Made by a program: the position numbers and the translations under genes. The notes under the pieces were generated by a model, which was not told the DNA's origin, did no database searches, and worked only from the letters and a program-made list of their open reading frames with translations. A DNA stretch of 37,483 bases from Larix sibirica. Taxonomy: Eukaryota; Streptophyta; Pinopsida; Pinales; Pinaceae. The stretch is from positions 48,295 through 85,777 of the forward strand of contig NWUY0300007706.1 of NCBI GenBank assembly GCA_004151065.3. Direction: 5' to 3'. Below are positions 22,554 through 34,139 of this stretch, piece by piece. The stretch's first letter is position 1; every line of letters starts with the position of its first letter.

Positions 22554-22559
22554 CTGTCC

Positions 22560-25262
22560 CTCATTAAATAAATAAGTTACTCGATAGCGTTCATGAGTAG
22601 ACTATATGCCTAAGATGAAACATTTATAATGCATGAGCTCTGGAATAATGGGTGAACAAACTTACATGAGTGGGTCGAGAATATAGCCGATGAATTCTGC
22701 GAAGAGCAAGCCATATAGAAAAGAACTTTGTTGGATGACGTCAAGACTAGGTTTTATAATGACATGTATGATGACTTTTTCTATACGATTTCATCTTTGC
22801 TTTGCAATTTTTTCACTGAAAAGGGAGTTGGCGATATAGTCGAACCTCAACCTCCTTTGGGACCTGGTTGTACAAATTGGGAAAAAAGACAAAAAGACTG
22901 GGAGCACTTCGTCCATGAACAAGAGTAGGAATACTTTCTCAGTACATGAATACCATTGTTGAACCCACAACCATTGAATATCAATAGTTAGGTCAGCAAT
23001 GGATGGGTCACTAACCATGTAGAATGAGTGATAATGCTAGTCAACATAATAAAAATGGAATAAAGCTTAGCAAGAATTCAACCTCAACTCGACAAAAAAT
23101 AGACGACCAACCATAAGCAGAAAGCTTATATTCAAAAAATTGAAAGAGAAAAAGACAGAAAAAATGGCAAAGACTTGGGGACATTCTAAGTCCACTTCAT
23201 AACAAGAGGAATATGAAGAAATTGATTGAAAGGATCACGCAACCAAAAGGCCTGCCTGAGTCGAGGGAAAGTCTTTCATTTGAGAGAAAGGATAAGACGT
23301 TGATCATAGGACCCTTATCAATGGAGAAAACTTTGAAAGCATTACAGATTTTAATTCATGAAGTTACAAGCCCCATCAATCAGTTCCCAACACTTTTGAA
23401 TCATGGTCAGGATGTAAGACAAATCGTTAAGTTTGACTTGAGAACTAGAGCTCGTAAAAGTAGCATATGGTGTCAATTATATGAGTGTGGATGAATCATG
23501 GATAAACTGATGATCCAAAGATCACTTCATGGTAATTGGATTAATTTCACACCTAAATTCGGAAGACACCATTTTCACATATTCTATTCAGAACACATGG
23601 AGGTACCCCCCATGCCAGCAACATCATTGATTGAAGCGCGAAGCCCATCAGAGATCTAACTTGACGACGAAGACTTAGTAGAAGAAGTCCGACTATCTTG
23701 GTATAAAACTCATAAAAAATAAGTAAGTCCATCTATAGTTTGTAAGCCGCCTTGGTTAATAATCCAATTAGTAATCAAAGTAGTAATCAAAATTTCATCA
23801 ATATAGATTATCATCACTCAGTACAAATTCTAATTTATGAAGGGTTTGAAGATCCCAGAAGACACTGGTTTGTCTCTGAAACTGTCGGGGAAGCTAGTCT
23901 TGTTAGTGATGAAAGTCGACAAATAACACAATTTGCAGGTGGTCTCTGGAAACAAGCACTTACCTATTACATGAATTTTACTTAAAATTAGACCAAAACA
24001 AAGGTTGAAATAAAGCAAAATTTTCTAGAATTATGACAAACTCAAGACAACAGACATTTAGCTACTAATAAATTAAGAGAGATTACGCAAAGCACGAATG
24101 AAACAGTATGTGAGTATGATAAAAGATTCAAATAATTACTTAGCCAAATATCATACACAATTGATCAAAATCTCTTGATATCTTGGTTCATCGCGGGTCT
24201 CCTTCTCGAGATTAGAGCGTCGTCGAGCTTACATGAATTTGTTACAAATGAAGATGCTATAAAGAAAGCCCAAATGCTGATTCTAATGAATATTTCACAA
24301 TCGTGTTGGTTGAGAGAAGATTATAAGAGAAATTGAAGGTCTTGCAAATATCTCTTCACCAAATTTATTTAAGACATGTGACCTATGGTGCACAATGTGC
24401 TCTTCGGACGGTCACATCAAAGATAATTGTCGATATGATAACCGTCGATAATTCTTAGACAACAAAATATTATTCCTAGATGAAAGAATGCAATTTCCAG
24501 GTGAAATATGACCATTTGCAGAAGGCGGATGCCTAGATAATCATAGAGTCGTTCACACAAGTTACTATTGCGACATATGTGAAATATTTGAACCTCACTC
24601 TACGATAGATTGACCATACAATGCAAAGAATGTTAAACCGAAATAATGTAGCATCTATAGAGATAACTCAAACAATATTGCGGAATCTGCGATGATTATG
24701 AAGAACAAACCAAATTACCAGTCGATCTGTGAAGGTCAGACCATCTACCAGTCAAATAAGAAGGGACGATACTTTAGAAACAACGACCAACGCAACAATG
24801 GATATGACCGAGTAGTTACAACGGTTGAGGAAGGTATAACAATGATCGAGGTAATCGCCCTAGTGGTTAACAAAAGTCTCGATGTTTTATCTGTTATTGT
24901 GAAGAACATTTGAGTCCTAACTGCCCTAGGAAGGACAAGACATATCTCAATTTTTTTATGAAATGTGGGGTGGGAGAGCATTCATTGGAAGACTGCTCCA
25001 TCATCCTTGAAAATATTATAAATAAAAAGACTATTAATATCTTGTCTAGTGAACCCAAGCATCAAGCACTAAATTCTAAATGTTTGCACATCATTACCAG
25101 ACAAAGCACGAACACCAGTGACAATATGCACATAAAAAAATCCAAAGGAAAGAGAATAACTATCATGATCCGCATAAGCAGAGAAATTTTTTCAATAATG
25201 CTGCAATTGTTTTTGAAGAGTTGCCATATGAAGAAGACAATCCATAGTCACAAAATAAACAC
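22560..25262 (+). pseudogene. Gypsy gag with four CCHC-type knuckles, decayed
   Basis: The 5' part of gag lies on both sides of the solo LTR (about 20870-21003 and from 22560). The core gag domain is at about 23830-24300: FEDPRRHWFVSETV, ITQFAGGLWKQALTYYMNFT, ETVCEYDKRFK, LLSQISYTIDQNLLISWFIAGLL. Knuckles follow at 24389-24430 (CTMCSSDGHIKDNC, intact), 24569-24613 (first Cys pair and His kept, last Cys now a stop), 24883-24924 (CFICYCEEHLSPNC, intact) and 24955-24996 (first Cys now Phe, then KCGVGEHSLEDC). Most plant gypsy gags have one or two knuckles. Several frameshifts and many stops are present. The protein would form the virus-like particle and bind the genomic RNA. Confidence 0.8.
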
Positions 25263-25270
25263 TTAATGAA

Positions 25271-26050
25271 TTGCTGCAACTTATCATGAAAGAATATGTT
25301 GTTGCTCGATTAATTAACTTAATGTGTATGATAAGAAATAATTTGGGGAATGAAAAAGTTTCTAAAAACCTATGTCGTATGTATCAAAAAGATAAAGTCA
25401 ACATTGACCAGTTGGTCGATCTTGAAGTCGAAGGATATTGCATCTCACAAGTTGTCGTCCTCGACTTTGGATCTAAAGCAAACATAATGGCCAGTTCTAC
25501 TTGGAAAAGACTTGGTTGACCGCAATTGTTTGAGTTGGGTATATATATTAAGCTCGTTGACTAGGGCTTAATTGAACCCATACGAGTATGGAAGAATGTT
25601 AATACTGCAATAATGGGCATCGATACTCAAATTGATTTTGAAGTGATCGATTCAAAAGAAGGTTCTAAATCATTTCCTACATTAGTCGGTTGACCATGGG
25701 GAAGAAAGATGAAGGCATCTATATCGTTAGGGAAATATATAATAAAGTTAAAATGAGAATCTAAATAGGTCGTTGTACCTATCTACCCGTTCCAAGGAAG
25801 ACCTTGGGTTGAGCTTTATGACAATGATGCATACATAAGGCATGTATACCAAGTGATGCAAAATAATTAAGATCAAATTGAACCTAACGAAAATGGAGAG
25901 ATCCACTTGGGATCGCCCATGTGGACCGGACAAAATTCTAACTCAAAGCTATATGACTGGAAAATTGAAAATTATGAAGCACATACAAGAGAATTCTGGA
26001 TAGTCTAAGTCATCCCCCAACATTTAGTGGGAAAATGATTTGGAATTTAT
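25271..26050 (+). pseudogene. Gypsy aspartic protease, decayed
   Basis: VNIDQLVDLEVEGYCISQVVV leads to LDFGSKANIM, the retropepsin active-site loop with Asp at 25463-25465 and Phe in place of the usual Ser or Thr (a single base change). ELGIYIKLVD, GLIEPIRVWKNVNTAIMGI and DFEVIDSKEGSKSFPTLVG continue the fold. SLGKYIIKLK and EIHLGSPMW follow as linker. Stops occur at about 25520, 25560 and 25690. It would have processed the Gag-Pol precursor. Confidence 0.75.
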
Positions 26051-28573
26051 GTAATTTTGAAAGTCTTTGAGAAGAAAGTAAGGGAGTATTCGACTCCAGT
26101 ACCGATGAAAAAATGAATTGACTAATTTGGCCCCACTTCGATACAAGGAACGTGAGTTGTCGTCAACCCATGTCAAAGAAGTCTCTAAAAATGTTGGAGA
26201 ACAAGGTCGACTACAAATTTTAGCCGAAACATTCACGGGTCAAGACACTAGGTGGTGGGATACCAATCAATATTGCCTTTAGACTTGGACAACAACCTCG
26301 GCCTATTTCATCGAGTGATTTGGAGGAAAGTAGCTATCAGCACAAGCATAAATTCAAAAGTTCACTCAAGGACAAGATCCAATCGAGCACATTAACACCT
26401 GTGAGAAAGAATGGAAAAGGCTTGGCTACCATGATGAACAAGTATGGCCACATATGTTCCCAAGCACTTTGGATGAATTTCCTAATAAATGATAAAAAAT
26501 TGAAGAATCAAGAGGAAATACATTTAATTAGCAATCCTTAAAAGAGAATTTCATTAAATATTCTCATCTAGTCCCATGAAGGAATGCCTTAAGGAAGTAG
26601 TACAAGAAATTTGACAATTTATAAAACAACCAGAACAACCAGTCAGTATAGCTGGCACTACACCTACTTATTGATCGAGCTTAGCTTGTGATATTTTCAT
26701 GACCAAACAGAAGCAACCGATCCATCTTCCAACTCGTTTGGACTTGGAAAAGGATAACACCCTAGGGAAAAGCTTTAGGTGGAATAAAGATCATCATCGC
26801 ACATCCCATCCGGTTAAATCAAAGAAAGGAGTATTAAAAGTTTCGACTGAAGATAAAGAAGAGGAAGGAGAACTAAGAAATTGCCCCCCATCCTTCGCCG
26901 AATTCAAAGAAGGTGAGCGATGGATCGACAAATATAAGGCACTTAAGTGGATAGATGCATAAATAAATATGAAAGAAGTCAATATCTCCATTGATGAAAA
27001 ACCTGAAATGGAAAAAATAGGGGATTATTGGTTGGAACAATAAACAACTGAAATAGTGAACCTTCTCAAAGAGTACCGGGACTATTTGCAAGAAACTATA
27101 AATACTTAAAAGGCTTGGTACAGGAAATGGGAGAAATGAAGATTGACATTATGCTAGATGCAAAGCCTGTTAAGAAACCACCATATAAATTAGCTCACAA
27201 CTACAAAGATATAGTAAAGAAAGAAATTCAAAATATGCTACCCACTGGAATTATTTACCCAGGCGATTAGTCGGAGTGGGCTATCTCGATGGTCATCTAA
27301 CCAAAGAAACATGACTTGAAAAGACTTCAGGTCTATGTCGACTTCAGAGGATTAAATAAAGTAACTCTCACAGATTCGTTCCCGACACCTTTTGTAGATG
27401 AAATAATTAATTAAGTACTAGGGCATGAATGTTACTCCTTCACAAACAAATTTTTAGGATATAACCAGGTACCCATAGCCAAAGAAGATCAACACCAGTC
27501 TACAGTCATGTGTGAATTTGGATAATTTACATATAAAGTTATGTCATTCGGGTTGAAAAATGCACCTGCAGTTTTCTCTGTAATTGTCGTAAAAGCTTTC
27601 AAGGATTTTCTTTATAAAACTATGGCTGTCTATTTTGACGACTATACCATTTATACCATGCTAAAAGATCATGTCCAATAGCTTTGATTGAGGCTGGAAA
27701 GGTGTTGACAAATCTAGCTCTCATTAAATATAAAGAAGTTTATTTTTACCATGCCTATCGATATACTTCTGGGACATGTTGTTTGCTAAGAAGGTATCAA
27801 AGTCGATTTGGAAAAATCAAAGTCATCGTCAACCTAAAGCCACCAGTTAATCCCAAGCAAGTCAGAATATTGTTGGGACATACAAGAAACTACAAAAATT
27901 TCATCCAACACCACTCGGACATGATATTTCCCTCAGAGGACTTGCCCAAGATAAATGCAAATTTTATATGGACACCAAAATGTGCAGAATCATTTGAACT
28001 ACTCAGAATCAAACTAGTAGAAGCCTCGGTCCTCAGATTTCAAAATTGGTCCAATAAGTTTCATTTCCACATTGATGCATCGGGTATTGCAGTCGTTGCA
28101 ATACTAACCCAGCTTGGCAACGATGGGATCAACTATCCCAATGCATATGCTAGTTGGAAGCTCGACAAAATCCGAGTGAAACTATTAACCGAATGAAAGA
28201 GAAGGGTTAGGTATTATTTTCGCTCTCCAAAAGTATCGTCACTATTATTAGTTAACTTGTTTGTGTTTTTTACAGATCATCAGGCCCTAACATACTTAGT
28301 CAATAAAACAGTACACCATGGATGACTATGTCGATGGCTCTTGTTATTTCAAGATTTTTTTTTTGAGATACTAGTCCAACTAGGAAAGACCAATGTCGGA
28401 CCCGACTATTTGTCTCATATCAAAATCATGGAAGAATCTATTGGGAAAGATGATGAACTACCAGATGCCCATCTCTCCCGAGTTTAAGTTGTATCGACCG
28501 AGTTAGAAGACATTGCCCAATCCTTACAAGAAAGAAAAGCTTCGGAAGGAACATCTGAAAAGAAAAAGAAATT
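26051..28573 (+). pseudogene. Gypsy reverse transcriptase and RNase H, decayed
   Basis: After a linker (to about 27100; one part, 26699-26962, is acidic and basic), the RT runs KGLVQEMGEMKIDIMLDAKP, KKPPYKLAHNYKDIVKKEI, EWAISMVI, KKHDLKRLQVYVDFRGLNKV, PTPFVDEIIN, FTNKFLGYNQVPIAKEDQHQ, VMSFGLKNAPAVFS and VYFDDYTIY. The YFDD box is intact at 27631-27642. The RNase H begins with RILLGHTRNYKNFIQHHSD, ESFELLRIKLVEASVLRF, FHFHIDASGIAV (first Asp kept) and KREGLGIIFALQKYRHY (read across frames). Several stops fit Gln, Trp or Arg codons hit by C-to-T or G-to-A changes. It is inactive as a whole. Confidence 0.85.
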
Positions 28574-29820
28574 ATGGCCACAAAAGCAACACCATATACA
28601 CTTATCATCGGGTTCCTCTATAAATTAGGACATGATGATATACTTCTTTGGTGTATCCTTGACCACGAGAGGGATGCTATCATCGACGAAGCACATTCTG
28701 AACCAACAAGAGGACATTTTCAAGTTGAAATGACCGTAAAAAAGATACTACAATATGGGTTATGGTGGCCGGCATTAAACAAAGATTGGAAAACTTATGT
28801 TAGTAAATGTGACAAATGCCAGTGAATGGGTCAACCTCTGGGATGAAATGAAATGCCACTAATATCTGTAAACCCAATTTTAACATTTGAGATTTGGGCC
28901 ATCAACTTCATCGAACCATTTATGGTAATTGGACAAAGGATAGGTGCACGTTATATAATCACTGTAGCAGAATGTGTTACTAAATGGGCCGAAGCAGAAC
29001 TTGTCGAAGCCTGTTCGAGTGAAGTCGCAACAAATTTTATTTAAGAAAACATTGTTACAGTGTTTGGATGTCCCCTTACATTAATCAATGATGAGGGAAT
29101 CCATTTTATCTATAATACTATAGCAATATTATTGAAATAATTTAAGATCGATTACCACAAGAGTTCATCTTATCACCCCCAGTCGAACGATGCTATTAAT
29201 GCAATCAGTAAAACACTTACAAAAGGATTAACACATATTTGCAATATCGGCAAGGACGATTGGGATGACAAAATCCCTGCTATATTGTGGGCATATAGAA
29301 CAACATATAAAATATCGACTGGTCAGACACCATTTAAACTAGTCTATGGACAAGAAGTAGTCGTGCTACTACACTTTAAACAACAAGCACCTATAATTTC
29401 ACAAGTTTTACATTTGGACACTATATGGGCTGCATAAAACCGAGTATTTGATATGCAAAAATTGGAAGAGCAAATACTAGTTACTGTTCATCATCAAGAA
29501 GTTCGGAAACAACAACATAAAGCTTGGCATGACAGGAATATAAGGAATAAATATACACCAGTCGGTGATTTAGTACTCCTATATGGAAAAAGAATAAAAG
29601 GAAAACCAAAGAAGTTAGAAACTGCATGATTGTGTCCTTACATAAACAAAGAGCTGAATCACAATGGATTTGTTGGACTAAAAATGCTCCAGGGTCGAGT
29701 CTTTACAAAATTCACCCATGGAGCTTGACTAAAAGATACTGAATATGAAGAGGCATCGCATCGACTAGTGGCCATATCACCACTAGTCAATCGTCATGCC
29801 TCCAGGTTTGTGTTTCGTTA
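28574..29820 (+). pseudogene. Gypsy integrase, decayed, active site lost
   Basis: The HHCC zinc domain is present: EAHSEPTRGHFQVE ... GLWWPALNKDWKTYVSKCDKCQ (about 28689-28821), with both His and both Cys kept. The catalytic core follows: WAINFIEPF, where the first catalytic Asp is Asn; ARYIITVAECVTKWAEAELVE; TVFGCPLTLINDEGIHF, with the second Asp kept; YHKSSSYHPQSNDAINAISK, where the expected catalytic Glu is Asn; and DDWDDKIPAILWAYRTTYK. The C-terminal part (KAWHDRNIRNKYTPVGDLVLLY) resembles the usual gypsy tail. Stops occur at about 28824, 28846, 29042 and later. Confidence 0.85.
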
Positions 29821-30427
29821 ATTAGAATAAGTAACTATGTCGTTTAAAAACAATTATATAACTCAACATATCATAAATGGCATATAAAAAAATCTAAGAC
29901 ATGGACTTTGGCGGGAGAGAGGCATTTCAACACATATGAAGGTTGACTAGGCACATGGGGCAGAGAGGAAAATTGCAAGAATGCAGCAGTCGAGAAGTAG
30001 CAGACCTTCACATAGCACTGACTGGAAGAAAAATGAAGTTGAGAAAGAGACAACTGACCCATCTAATAAAAAAGAACCTACAATTACGACTCCACGTCGA
30101 TCGAGAAATGACAAGGTCAATTGAGAATTGAAACATGGACAAGATCCCCTTTGAGATAGTCGGACATCAAGCAAACTGATTGGACCACGAGTAAAGCTTC
30201 CAACGCAAGTTTCTTCAAGCGTGCGTATTAGTTTTCAAACATAAAGATCGCAGTCAATGCACTAACCTATGCTCCATAAATGCTCACCAATTTCCATGCC
30301 TTTAAATAGTATAGTATTGGAAGATTGTTAGCAAAGCTTCTGTATTGGATTAGAGTGAGCGCACTCTATCCCCAAAATCATAGAACTTCTATCAGATTTC
30401 TCAATTGTCAATTACTAGCAACCAACA
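29821..30427 (+). other. Spacer between pol and accessory ORF
   Basis: About 600 bp without a supported gene. The short frames around 29871-30174 show no motif. The last 130 bp resemble a plant promoter and leader (see the TATA-like site), ending in the start context CAACAATG. Confidence 0.5.
30301..30309 (+). promoter_or_regulatory. TATA-like element before the accessory ORF
   Basis: TTTAAATAG lies about 120 bp before the ATG at 30428, followed by a C/A-rich leader and a good plant start context (CAACAATGTC). The spacing would allow a start site near 30335 and a leader of about 90 nt. Use as an internal promoter is a guess from sequence. Confidence 0.3.
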
Positions 30428-33400
30428 ATGTCACCCAAGAAGGATGCAACATCAACTAAGATGAAAGCTTCCAAGGAAAAGACAAAAGCTCAACAACAAG
30501 AAGCAACCATGACACCTTTGCAAGCTCAATTACACAGAACAAATAAATCTAGAGTTGAGGAGCATAACTGGGTGAAGCAATATGTAGAGTTGAAAGAATG
30601 GGGAATCGTAGATAGCAAATGGACCGACGAAGCAAATAAACTCGTCGTAGCCAAGATTCAACACTATCTAAATGTGCCACTCTTAGCCAGTCATGGGAAT
30701 TTGAAGTAACTCATAGCGAAGTTTGTGGTGAGTTGTTACCATGATAGAAAAATCTGGTTATGTGAGCCAATTTACATAAATGATTCCATTATTGCACATA
30801 TTGCTTATATGTCGAGGAAAGGAGCACCAATCTATGTCACGACTAAGCCCGTGGTGCTAGTCGAGGAATTCACCAGAACCTCATTAGGGAAAAACTCAAA
30901 AGGCCTAATTATCAACAAGTTTACTTACCCATCGATCAAATGGGAAGCAATAATCATATCACTATGTATAACAAATTATGGTTGGCCTTCTGACTTGATG
31001 CTCAAAATGCTAGACACCATAAAATCCATTACATATGAAGCCAAGATTTTTAATGGGGCCAACCACCTGGCTACAGTTGTTAAAACTAATTGTGAAAGAT
31101 GTTAGTAAACAAGCCAAGCAATTCAGTTTCCATCGTCGCTTATATGAATAGCGATGACAAAAATAACCCTAGTTGGCGAACTAGCATTCACCGATACAAA
31201 AGCTCCATTAATGAATAGCTTCATAATAATTGCACCGAAAGGATCACCAAAAGGACCAAAATATGCTAAGTCATTGTTGGAAAATCAGTTCCAAGTAGTT
31301 AAGACCAAGTGTAATTGATGGAGAGTGCCCTAGCACATCCATCGTAGCTTACCCCCGTAGACATATATTCAACTCAACCTCGACCACATTGGGGTGTGGT
31401 ATTTGTAGGGTGTAGGAGGAGACCCCCAACAGTTAGATTAATACCTAAATGTACAAGAGTTATTTAATGACCTCTCTCGACAGTCGAATACTGTTCTTCT
31501 AGTTCCGACTCTTACTTACTCTTCACAATCAAAGTTGTTGCAATCCCTACTAGATAATGATGCACCAATACAAAACTTCACTTTATATAACCACATTCAA
31601 TCCAAAGGATGAACCGGTAGAGAACCAATTAGCAATTGTCATTTCATCTAGCCGAAGGAAAGAACCCATCATTGAGTTGACCGGTGAGTCCACCGAGGAC
31701 GATGAAGAAGAAACTTTTATTAAAGAAGGAGTCGAGCTAGACTTCGACGAGGCATGTTTGAAGGAGAGACTCGACCAAGTTGTTGAACACATACTCACTT
31801 TTCAATAGAATGTCAAGGTAAATCCATTCGACAACAATTGAAGAAAAGAAAGCAGTCGTTGTCCTGTACAACTGAATAAGACTTAGTAGATCTGCGAGAG
31901 CAAGCTAAGGTCATCATAATTGAAGCTTCTAAAACTAAAGTGACCACCAAACAACAAATCCATCAAAATTTGATGAATGGAGAAGAACAACATTGACAAT
32001 AGTCTTAGGAGTAGCCATCGTATCTCTGTCTCCCGCTCTAAAAAATTAAAGTTAACACAAAGATCTCACTCAAAGGACCTTGTGAATTTGTCGGATGATT
32101 TCCCACCCCCTTCCTTGACTCACCTTGAAGAAGAAAACCCTTTTACTTCAGTTTTCAAGAACATAACCTTAATCCTTGAAGTTACTCAAATCAAGTACTT
32201 GGACTAAAGCAAGTAACCACAATCTAGCCAATACTTCCAACTACAACTCTGCTAGATCAGTCGATCATCCCACCCCTACATTTTCCATATGTTTCAAAAT
32301 CCTCGAATCAAACAGTCAAGCTTCCCTCCATTAAATCTCTTCTCCAAATTTCTTCACCATCGAACCATGCCCCCTGTTATTCCAACTGCCACCATGACCT
32401 TCGCTACAACACTAGTCTCGACATGGTCAGTTTCCTGACACACCACAGTCGAGACATTCATTCGTTCAACTGACCCTCTTCTTACCTTGTCGACTTCCCT
32501 ACCGACTAGATTTATTTCAACTCTACTGACTAGCACAACCCCAACCACTTTATCGTCTCCCATCTCAGCTACCAGTACAACCTTTCTTCCAGTCACAACT
32601 TCCATGACCAATACTACCCAGATACCTGTCTCCCTGCCTACCTTGATTGCTACAACATCAACATTAGTCACAACCATCCTGACCCTAACTACATCCGTTG
32701 CTCCACAAGATACTCAAACCAGTGGGATGAACCAATCAAAGACCCCACGCAAAGATAGTAAAAGCAGTAAAATAAATCCAAGACCGACACCATGATTTCA
32801 TTCCCTATACAACAAACAACCGAATCAACATCAATAACATGAGTTTTTGTACCGGCTAAAGACACAGATTAGGAGCTTGATGACTTCCTTAAAGTTCTCA
32901 ATAAGGAGTGTAATAAAAGATGGTCTAAAGCCATAAAAAAAGCTAAGAGATATGAAGAATGAGGAGGATGACACTTGGCACACATGTTCATAATAAGTCG
33001 ACCAGGTTACCGGACCAATAGAAGGAACCCAACCTGAAATACCACTTTCCAGAGTTCATATCCTCTTCGGGTCTATCTTAACATGTCTACAACAAGTACT
33101 TGATCAACGAATGCAACGACAACAATATGAAAACAGTCTCCTATTGGCCGACGAGTCTAAAAAGTTCAAAGAACGAGACAAACAATTAAAGCAATATGAG
33201 GTTCATGCGAGTCGATTGGCCTTGATTCTAAATAATTGGTATTCATACTATGGGAAGATTCGCATAGAAATTTAGACCATGTAGACCACCATTTGGATTT
33301 ATACAAAAGGCGAAGTGTCCCCAATCCAGAAACTGCTCAAATCCTAGAGGCGCAAATCCGATTGGAACAACAATGCATGGTCGACCTGCAGAAGAAGGGA

Positions 33401-33718
33401 CACCAATGATTGCATGTAGCAAAGAGTGCATAAAGTGAAGTTAGTAGTTTATTAGGCCGTATATATAGACTTATGCGAGTTGTGTAGCTTTAGCACCAAT
33501 ATTTTGGTACTAATATTCATAACATGCAGAACCAACCATTAACAATGAAGTTATTATGCCCATCTGAGCTCACAATAGTAAGTACAAAATTTCAATCTAT
33601 CCTATCCCTCTGGGAAGATTTCCAACGATGCCTCTCCCTCTCTGACGACACCATAGTTGAAGTGTGTGCTAAAGCGACTCCACCTGGTGCAACATCCAAC
33701 TCTCTACAACATTGAACT
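30428..33718 (+). pseudogene. 3' accessory ORF of the gypsy element (globular, mucin-like linker, coiled coil)
   Basis: ATG 30428 opens a Lys- and Gln-rich start (SPKKDATSTKMKASKEKTKA), then a globular region: EEHNWVKQYVELKEWGIVDS, KLVVAKIQHYLNVPL, KFVVSCYHDRKIWLCEPIYI, IAYMSRKGAPIYVTTKPVVL, KFTYPSIKWEAIIISLCI and YEAKIFNGANHLATVV (about 31037-31085). An acidic segment lies at 31670-31780. A very Thr/Ser/Pro-rich, mucin-like stretch runs 32487-32760. A coiled coil follows (about 33090-33240, QQVLDQRMQRQQYENSLLLA and ESKKFKERDKQLKQYEVHA), then LSLWEDFQRCLSLSDDTIVE near the end. At least two frameshifts and many stops break it. It lies between integrase and the polypurine tract. The AKIFNGA segment recalls GKIFNWA in the pseudogene at 2067-5646. 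Function unknown; a distant relation to the plant-mobile-like domains of Athila/Tat 3' ORFs is inference. Confidence 0.7.
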
Positions 33719-33780
33719 CTGCAATTTTGTAAATTTTTGTAAAGTTCACATTCCCCCGCTCTCTTCAGGATGAAGACAAG

Positions 33781-33797
33781 TTTTGGGGTGGGGGAGA
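33781..33797 (+). other. Polypurine tract of the gypsy element
   Basis: TTTTGGGGTGGGGGAGA ends exactly at the TG that opens the 3' LTR (33798). It is purine-rich apart from the T's, the usual primer for plus-strand synthesis, and it fixes the LTR's left edge. Confidence 0.8.
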
Positions 33798-34139
33798 TGT
33801 TGAAGGAGACTTGTCGACAAGTAGACCAGGTCCTCCCGACCGACCACCGACCAGTCGGCCTAGTCTAGTTGAGTCAATTAGGTAGACTAGAAGACAGTTA
33901 GATAGTTACAACTGTCTAATTGATTGTATGATTCATATATATAGGCTATTGAGCCAGGTTTTATATAGATGATTATCCCCTATTTGTTCATTATGGCCCG
34001 TTGATAATATAAAGACTTGTTGCTGGTGTGATCATTACTTTCTTTCTTTCTTGTTCCCTCTATGTATGGTTGTTCTCATACTTAATACTAATATAATGTG
34101 TTATTGGTAACCTAATGTAATCTCGTAGACTACAATACA
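33798..34139 (+). repeat. 3' LTR of the gypsy element, 342 bp
   Basis: It begins TGTTGAAGGAG right after the polypurine tract and ends TACAATACA. It matches the 5' LTR (20491-20800) throughout, with many single-base differences and small indels, so the insertion is old. It opens with a 12-bp palindrome CTTGTCGACAAG (33810-33821) and contains GTTGATAATATAAAG, a likely poly(A) signal region. A short CTTT run near 34040 is expanded compared with the 5' copy. Confidence 0.85.

Larger units (their letters stand above)
20491..34139 (+). mobile_element. Ty3/gypsy LTR retrotransposon with 3' accessory ORF, about 13.6 kb
   Basis: The element has similar but clearly diverged LTRs at 20491-20800 and 33798-34139. 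Between them lie a degenerate primer site, gag with CCHC-type knuckles, protease, RT-RNase H, integrase (the gypsy order), a ~600-bp spacer, an accessory ORF of about 1,090 codons, and a polypurine tract just before the 3' LTR. Removing the 1,550-bp solo LTR at 21004-22553 leaves about 12.1 kb. All genes carry stops and frameshifts, so it is immobile. An extra ORF between integrase and the 3' LTR is known from Athila/Tat-type plant gypsy elements; placing this copy in that lineage is inference. Confidence 0.85.

Noticed and set aside
21296-22564. Several overlapping frames on both strands in the G+C-richer part
   Set aside because: They lie inside a well-bounded solo LTR, overlap in many frames and show no domain. 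Higher G+C alone lengthens chance frames.
29871-30174. Short frames on both strands in the spacer after integrase
   Set aside because: Both strands are open over the same bases, with no motif and no conservation signal visible.
32354-32677. 107-codon minus-strand open frame
   Set aside because: It is the antisense of the Thr/Ser/Pro-rich linker of the accessory ORF; its Val/Gly-rich composition follows directly from that and it has no motif.
34030-34060. CTTT microsatellite
   Set aside because: It is a small length variant within the 3' LTR; the 5' LTR has a related T-rich run at the same place.
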